The translations under genes and the position numbers were made by a program. 22,959 nucleotides of DNA from Zygnema cylindricum (taxonomy: Eukaryota; Streptophyta; Zygnematophyceae; Zygnematales; Zygnemataceae). Of the stretch, positions 18,901-22,959 are shown piece by piece; the stretch's first letter is position 1; every line of letters begins with the position of its first letter. Location of the stretch: contig JBBHKE010000210.1 in NCBI GenBank assembly GCA_037447655.1, forward strand, positions 1-22,959. The letters run 5' to 3'. Below the pieces are notes generated by a model, which did no database searches, had not been told where the DNA came from, and saw only the letters and a program-made list of their open reading frames with translations.

Positions 18901-21900
18901 AGTGTTGTGATGTTCTAAATACTTCTATTCCCTGTTTTATCTATTCATATTTATATATCTATTTACTTCTATTCCCTGTGATATTCATTTATATTTATAT
19001 ATCTGTTTTACTTCTATTCCTAAAACATGTTTTGGTATCTAAAGTAATGGACCTAAACAAATATCAATTGAATAGCAATACATGGGGTTTGTATTACATG
19101 GTCAATTTCTGAAGGGATTAGACGACATATAGTCAATTTTTGTTGCGTAATGACGACAAATTGTCAAATTGTTTGTATCTATGAGGTCATTCTAACATTA
19201 AATATGGTTTTCACAGCTGGAGAGTTCCTTTGTTTTTTTTGGATACAGGATGAAGCTTATGCACCGGGATCATCCAAGATCAAGTTATAAACGAGACTTC
19301 AGAAACAACCTTGAAATGCTTGCTTCCTGTGAGCTGTTATTCCCTTTCTCTGTTATTTCCTTTTTCTGTTACTCCTCTCTCTGTTATTTCCTTTCTGATT
19401 ACTTTCACCTAGATTTTGTGAATACCTATCAATAAAACAGTGGTGTGGAGTTTGCTCCTGACTAGGAATAAATCTAAGGACTGTGGACTATTGAATGTTC
19501 GCTATCTGATGGAAATTGATTGATTTTCCAATCTGTGTTTTTTCGATCTGGTCAAGTCATGGGAGAACTTAACATGCAAGGCTGTACCATGTTTCTTGTG
19601 TAGCATGCAAAACTTTTATATGTCTTTCTTAAGACAGGTTATATTGTTGAAAGTTCGAAAATAAGCCTCATATTTTCTTTTTTCTTTTTTTGATTCCTTA
19701 TAGAAGGAGATGCCCTCCATAAGCCACATTATTGTTGCTACTTTATTATTGCCACATTGTATTTCTACATTATTGCTACATCTTCTTTATTATTTTGTTA
19801 TTGTTGCATTGTTCCGTCATCTTCTTGTTCTTATTATTATTACTTTGCGTATCGTAGCATGTACAGACAGATTCTGACTGCCAAAGCTGGATTTAGGGTT
19901 TTGCAGATGTTGCAGACGATAGACTGCGATTTGAGGCTCTCAAAGCTCGACAGTCAGGCTCCATGCCTCCTAATTTTATTGATTGGGAGGATTTACCTGA
20001 AAAATCATCTGATGACGTAGAAGAGGGACCGAGGAAACTTTTGTCGTCATTTAAACAGAGCTTGTACAACGGACTTACCATATTTGGGCAGTACTATGTG
20101 GATATCTATTTAGGAACACCACCTGTTCTTCAAAAGGTGGTCTTTGATACAGCTAGCAACCTTCTATTTGTTCAGGTACTTACATGCAATGCTTTTCCCT
20201 GACAAGGTAGTTTCCTGAGGATTGTTGCACTTCCTGAGGAAATTTTCTTTTAGACTGAGTTTGATCCAACCAGAAAAGAGATAAAAACTGTTTTGCATTC
20301 ACTTCAATCTTTCGGGCTTCTATTGCCCTCTGTTGGATTCTAGAGGAAGTCGAGGAAATATGGTGAACCAATGTACAATAAGGTCCTTAGTTTCTACTGC
20401 GGTTTAGTAGAGACCAGAGATCATGAGAGGAAATTGAGTTGCCGTTCTGTTGTGTTTTGCTATGTTCATTACTAATCCTCATGTATAAACCGTGTTTTTG
20501 TGTATGTCTCCTTCGATTATTGCAGTGCCAGTGTATCCGCTGTTCAAAGTGAGAACCTTCACCACGTATTATCTCTATTCGTGGTCCTCCTGCAGTAATG
20601 AATGAAAATGTTGGAATGTTGGTCGTTCCTCCAACTCATTAGTTTGAGCTTCGTTGCTGAATCTTAACAGCATTTTTCTGTATTTGCCTGCTTTGTTAAA
20701 ACTGCTCTTTTAACATATAGGATTTATGGTTTGAATCTTAGGGATTTTGCCTGGAAACAGCTTTTTCTGCTGGTTTATCATGTCCTGAATACGAATTATC
20801 AAGTGTAGAGATAATTTCTGCTCTACTTCTATTCTGTAAAGCTTTGTGGCATTATTTATATGCCTCTGTTAAACACCTTCCAATCTCTCTCCCTCTCTCC
20901 CTCTCCCTCTCCCCCTCCCTCTCCCTCTCCCTCTCCCTTTTGCAGACAGGTGGATCCCTATTTCAGCAGCAGCAATTCCTCTACCTTTGTTCCCATCCCT
21001 TGTTCAGCGAATATTTGCAGCGAACACGAGGTCCAATACTCCTTGCAGAAACCAAAGTGCGTTAAGAATCCCAAAAAAGGTTGCCCTTATCGTTATATTT
21101 TCGGTAGCGGCACTTCTCGTGGCCTTCTCGCACGTGACACTCTCTCTCTCACCAAAACCACCGATGTTAATTATAAACTAAAGAATGTGGTTTTCGGCTG
21201 TGGTCAAAAGAACAAAGGTTTAGTTTTTGCAGACGGAGTTTTAGGGGCCGGTCGTTCCCCTTTATCTCTTCCGAGTCAAATGAAGTTATCGGCCGATGCT
21301 GTCTTTTCTACCTGTCTCGTCCCACAGTCAAGTAAAGCGACTAGTGAGGTCGTGTTTGGTAGTCTGGCGACTCCCCAGAAAGGAGTGACATATACAAGCT
21401 TGCTTGTCAACAAAAACGACTTTACGAACACCAATTACTAGTAAGCCACGCTATCCTGTGTTTCAGTCTGCATCTTCTTTCCTTTTACTTTTTGTCTTTT
21501 TGTTGAGTGGCTTTGTAAAGGAGTGGCAAGGATTTCATAACAAAGTGCCATTTAGGTGGGGTGTCATTTTATTATATCGAAACGGAATGGTCGTTTGTAA
21601 GGGAAACATGTGGTTTTGTGGTACAATAAAAACAATAAAAACTATTCTAGCTTTTATTTTGTCAAATTTCCAATTCAAGTGCAGTCTTTATTCCACAACA
21701 TACAAAGAGAAAGAAAACGAGCATTTTTTTTTGTTGGTACCATGTCGAATAGTAACCTTTAGCAAACTATCAGCGATCTTTTGTGGTGCTTTTGTCGCCC
21801 AGTTTTATAAATGTTTTTTCAGAGGTTTTGTTTAATTGTTTTATTGGTTTTTCAATAGTGTGCAGGTGGTTGAAGTGAAAGTCGGCGGCAAAACTGTTTT

Positions 21901-22177
21901 GATTCCTCCTTCGGCTTTTGAGTTTTCCCCAAAAAAAGCTGGAGGAGGCACGCTATTGGACACTTCCACAACTTACGGTTTCTTTACGAGAACTGCTTGG
22001 AATCCGATTTTTTCTGCAGTTTCTACTTCCCTTAAAGGTGTGGTAACAAAGGCATCGAATCGGACAGAGAAGGGCCAGACTTTCTCTCCTTGTTGGTCAT
22101 ACAGTAAGGCACTATTATTCCCGGTTATTGAGGTCGTTTTCAAGGGAGGAGCTACTCTCCGCTGGGGCCCAAATAAT
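15902..22177 (+). CDS. Nepenthesin-like aspartic protease (family A1B), 7 exons, 3'-partial, possibly catalytically dead
   Basis: Exons: 15902-15968, 17064-17220, 19249-19328, 19907-20175, 20526-20548, 20946-21440, 21859-22177. All introns are GT-AG and phase is kept at every join, giving 470 residues with no stop. Residues 1-23 form a signal peptide (MANLWPCPAY then a Leu/Phe core). The propeptide holds MKLMHRDHPRS, like the LIHRDSP motif of this family. The catalytic domain shows YYVDIYLGTPP, then FDTASNLLFVQCQCIRC (first Asp about residue 182), CPYRYIFGSG (flap), VVFGCGQKNKG, ADGVLGAGRSPLSLPSQ, VFSTCLVP, YYVQVVEVKVGGK, GGTLLDTSTT (second Asp about 398) and VVFKGGATL. The Cys pattern is that of nepenthesins. 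Both catalytic glycines are replaced (DTA, DTS). Secretion or vacuolar entry is inferred. The expected C-terminus (the IIGN..Q..N.. and IGFAP..C region) is beyond the window. The start was chosen for its signal peptide, its G at -3 and +4, and its good phase. Confidence 0.88.
16407..16824. mobile_element. Family A (CACTA-like) element in protease intron 1
   Basis: Starts CACTACACCGCGAATCG and ends with the inverse of AAGTACACTGCGAATCG; the TIRs agree at about 23 of 27 positions. It is flanked by GAC on both sides (16404-16406 and 16825-16827), the 3-bp target duplication expected of CACTA elements. It contains a small hairpin GCGGTTT-AGC-AAACCGC (16575-16591) and repeated ATTAGAGT words near both ends. 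It has no coding capacity. It lies wholly within the intron 15969-17063. Confidence 0.75.
17064..17220 (+). CDS. Protease exon 2 (propeptide start)
   Basis: Acceptor TTTTTTCGACAG, donor GTGAGT at 17221. Encodes about 52 polar, acid-rich residues (ESGQDGKDGKEETVN) ending DVLTDSF plus two bases. No conserved domain; it is kept because it is the only open frame joining exons 1 and 3 in phase. Confidence 0.72.
17402..17602. mobile_element. Decayed short family A element in protease intron 2
   Basis: The left part (ACCGCCCGTTGCTATTAGAG, then ATATCGCTAATTCGGTCAC) matches the start of the 16407 element. The right end AGCGACGAGCAGTGTAGT matches its inverse terminus. It is about 200 bp, an internal-deletion form with no target duplication left. 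Confidence 0.6.
18769..18822 (+). repeat. 27-bp tandem duplication
   Basis: CATCTGAACATTTWTTGTTT starts at 18769 and again at 18796; two copies, nearly identical. Confidence 0.85.
18921..19020 (+). repeat. 44-45 bp tandem repeat, about 2.3 copies
   Basis: ACTTCTATTCC occurs at 18921, 18965 and 19010 with TATTTATATATCT between. It lies in protease intron 2. Confidence 0.8.
19249..19328 (+). CDS. Protease exon 3 (propeptide KLMHRD motif)
   Basis: Acceptor GGATACAG, donor GTGAGC at 19329. It completes a Thr codon from exon 2 and encodes MKLMHRDHPRSSYKRDF and NNLEMLAS, matching the (L/I)IHRDSP propeptide motif of plant A1B proteases. Its 80 nt shift the phase from 2 to 1, exactly what exons 2 and 4 require. 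Confidence 0.82.
19334..19400 (+). repeat. Short CTGTTATTTCCTTT repeat at start of intron 3
   Basis: Three to four degenerate copies of a 17-20 bp unit. Confidence 0.6.
19735..19850 (+). repeat. ATT/TTA-rich low-complexity tract in intron 3
   Basis: Runs of TTATTATTG, TTGCTACAT and TTCTTGTTCTTATTATT. This produces an incidental long open frame upstream of exon 4. Confidence 0.6.
19907..20175 (+). CDS. Protease exon 4 (propeptide end and first catalytic Asp)
   Basis: Acceptor TTTTGCAG; a second in-frame acceptor lies 9 bases on (GTTGCAG, exon from 19916). Encodes ADDRLRFEALKARQSG, then an acidic linker, YYVDIYLGTPP and FDTASNLLFVQ, ending phase 0 at donor GTACTT. The usual DTGS is DTAS here and the usual Trp of DLxW is Phe. 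Confidence 0.88.
20526..20548 (+). CDS. Protease exon 5, 23-nt microexon (CQCIRCS)
   Basis: Acceptor TTATTGCAG, donor GTGAGA. It encodes CQCIRCS plus two bases of Lys, matching the CxPCxxCYKQ segment that follows the first catalytic motif in nepenthesin-type enzymes. Skipping it would shift the frame. Confidence 0.85.
20880..20940 (+). repeat. CTCCCT microsatellite forming the intron 5 polypyrimidine tract
   Basis: About ten CCCTCT/CTCCCT units run directly into TTTTGCAG (20938-20945), the acceptor of exon 6. Confidence 0.9.
20946..21440 (+). CDS. Protease exon 6 (nepenthesin Cys segment, flap, FGCG)
   Basis: Completes Lys, then QVDPYFSSSNSSTF, PCSANIC, GCPYRYIFGSGTSRG, VVFGCGQKNKG, GRSPLSLPSQM, STCLVP, VVFGSL and FTNTNY. 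The donor is GTAAGC after TA of the next Tyr; reading on gives an immediate TAG. The flap, normally Y-G-D-G-S, reads F-G-S-G-T. Confidence 0.93.
21859..22177 (+). CDS. Protease exon 7 (second catalytic motif)
   Basis: Acceptor TTCAATAG; the nearby GTGCAG acceptor would create a stop at the junction. Encodes VQVVEVKVGGK, LIPPSAFEFS, GGGTLLDTSTTYGFF, FSPCWSYS and FPVIEVVFKGGATLRWGP, then donor GTGAGT at 22178 in phase 0. The usual DSGT is DTST here. Confidence 0.92.
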
Positions 22178-22959
22178 GTGAGTACAGTTTGTGTAATCTA
22201 TTTGTACTGTATTTGTCATGTGTTTGTAATTCTTACATTTTTGTTGCTTATTTGTTGCATGCTTGTTGCGTACTTTTTTAAATCGTCACATATATTTGTT
22301 ATATTTATTTGAAATACATTGTATCTCAGTGAAGAGGTATGTCAAATGTCACTGTTGAACAGAATTTCTATTGAGTTGCATATAAAGATGGCTTATAAAG
22401 ATCATTATTTTATTTGCATTTGATTTCTATGATATGAGCGCCTCTTCGGTTTTGGTCGGTTTTTATGATGCAAGCCCTGGTTTATCTTCCTGGTTTTGAT
22501 AATTCCTGCTTCATGTTGGGATGATATCGGGTATTAACGACATCTTTTATATGAGAATCAAACCACGGTACAGACTAAAGACTCAATTAAAATATGCTAG
22601 TGTCCACCGTGGTTAGTTTGGAAGGACTAAGAGCATGAATGGAAAAATAATTGAGCATGAATTATAAAAAAGGGTATTTAAAAAAGGGCTCACGCAGGAT
22701 GTTTATTTCTCCAAAAAGTTTAGATTTTGTTCTTCCTGTAGTTCACACTAATTTCTGTCGAATATCCTAACACCTGGTATTATATGGTTTATTCTGCTTA
22801 TAAAAGACAATGCTCCACACTTTTCATGGTCATTACAATTTAAGCTCTCATATTTTTTGTTCACCTAAGATAATTAGACTGACTTTACTAGTGGCCCAAA
22901 ATGAGCCATGTTGTTTAACCATAGCATATATACAGCTTTAAGGACCTGTACTGCTCTAA
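22178..22959 (+). other. Intron 7 of the protease (partial); no exon found
   Basis: I searched the remaining bases for the expected C-terminal exon (IIGN, QQN, IGFAP, terminal Cys) and found none, so it should lie to the right of the window. No other feature is seen. Confidence 0.55.

Larger units (their letters stand above)
17603..19248 (+). other. Remainder of protease intron 2, with small tandem repeats
   Basis: Intron 2 spans 17221-19248. Besides the family A relic, this part has a 27-bp duplication (CATCTGAACATT.., 18769-18822) and a 44-45 bp repeat (ACTTCTATTCCCTG.., 18921-19020). I found no additional exon that would keep the phase; the long open frames here lack similarity. Confidence 0.55.

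Noticed and set aside
21404-21835. 143-codon open frame overlapping exon 6 and intron 6
   Set aside because: It starts in another frame of exon 6 and runs through the intron; the protease frame carries the conserved motifs and good splice sites.
22320-22900. C-terminal exon of the protease
   Set aside because: AG acceptors near 22328 and 22740 were tried; none opens a phase-0 frame with the expected IIGN or IGFAP motifs.

Overview
The window looks like land-plant nuclear DNA, most likely a seed plant. It is AT-rich and dominated by DNA transposons and their relics. Its one convincing host gene is intron-rich and encodes a nepenthesin-type (A1B) aspartic protease, a class typical of plants. 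I cannot name the species. There are no rRNA, tRNA, CRISPR or bacterial features.

Layout. 1-2421: decayed repeat DNA, with a left-truncated copy of a CACTA-like terminal-inverted-repeat (TIR) family ('family A') at 1-538, a second poorly bounded copy, and ATCGATA-rich remnants related to the hAT element that follows. 2422-7205: a complete hAT-superfamily insertion with 19-bp perfect TIRs and a perfect 8-bp target duplication (AAATATAC). It carries a broken BED-finger/hATC transposase (2968-5617), a 115-125 bp minisatellite (5726-6205) and a second, nested non-autonomous hAT element (6392-6955, own 8-bp duplication with one mismatch). 7232-11150: a stretch bounded by inverted copies of another TIR ('family B'). 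It contains a plant promoter/5'-leader-like stretch, several small tandem duplications, a short exon-like fragment resembling valyl-tRNA synthetase, and a family A copy. 11481-13624: a concatemer of six family A units, some joined by GTAC-A-GTAC junctions. 13644-14120: an unrecognised 158-codon frame. 14180-15256: a second family B copy, itself carrying a hAT-like element (14405-15224).

15902-22177 and beyond the right edge: the protease gene on the + strand. I could assemble seven exons by hand with consistent GT-AG borders and phase at all six junctions. They encode 470 residues: signal peptide, a propeptide with a KLMHRD motif, and most of the catalytic domain. The last exon(s), with the C-terminal part of the fold, lie outside the window. 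Introns 1 and 2 hold family A insertions, and intron 5 ends in a CT-rich microsatellite that forms the polypyrimidine tract.

Most notable points: the protease has lost the glycine in both catalytic D-T/S-G motifs (DTA and DTS) and apparently the flap tyrosine, so it may be a pseudoprotease. The hAT element has pristine ends but a thoroughly broken transposase. The family A units form a tandem array. All boundaries and family calls come from reading the sequence by eye; no database search was run.
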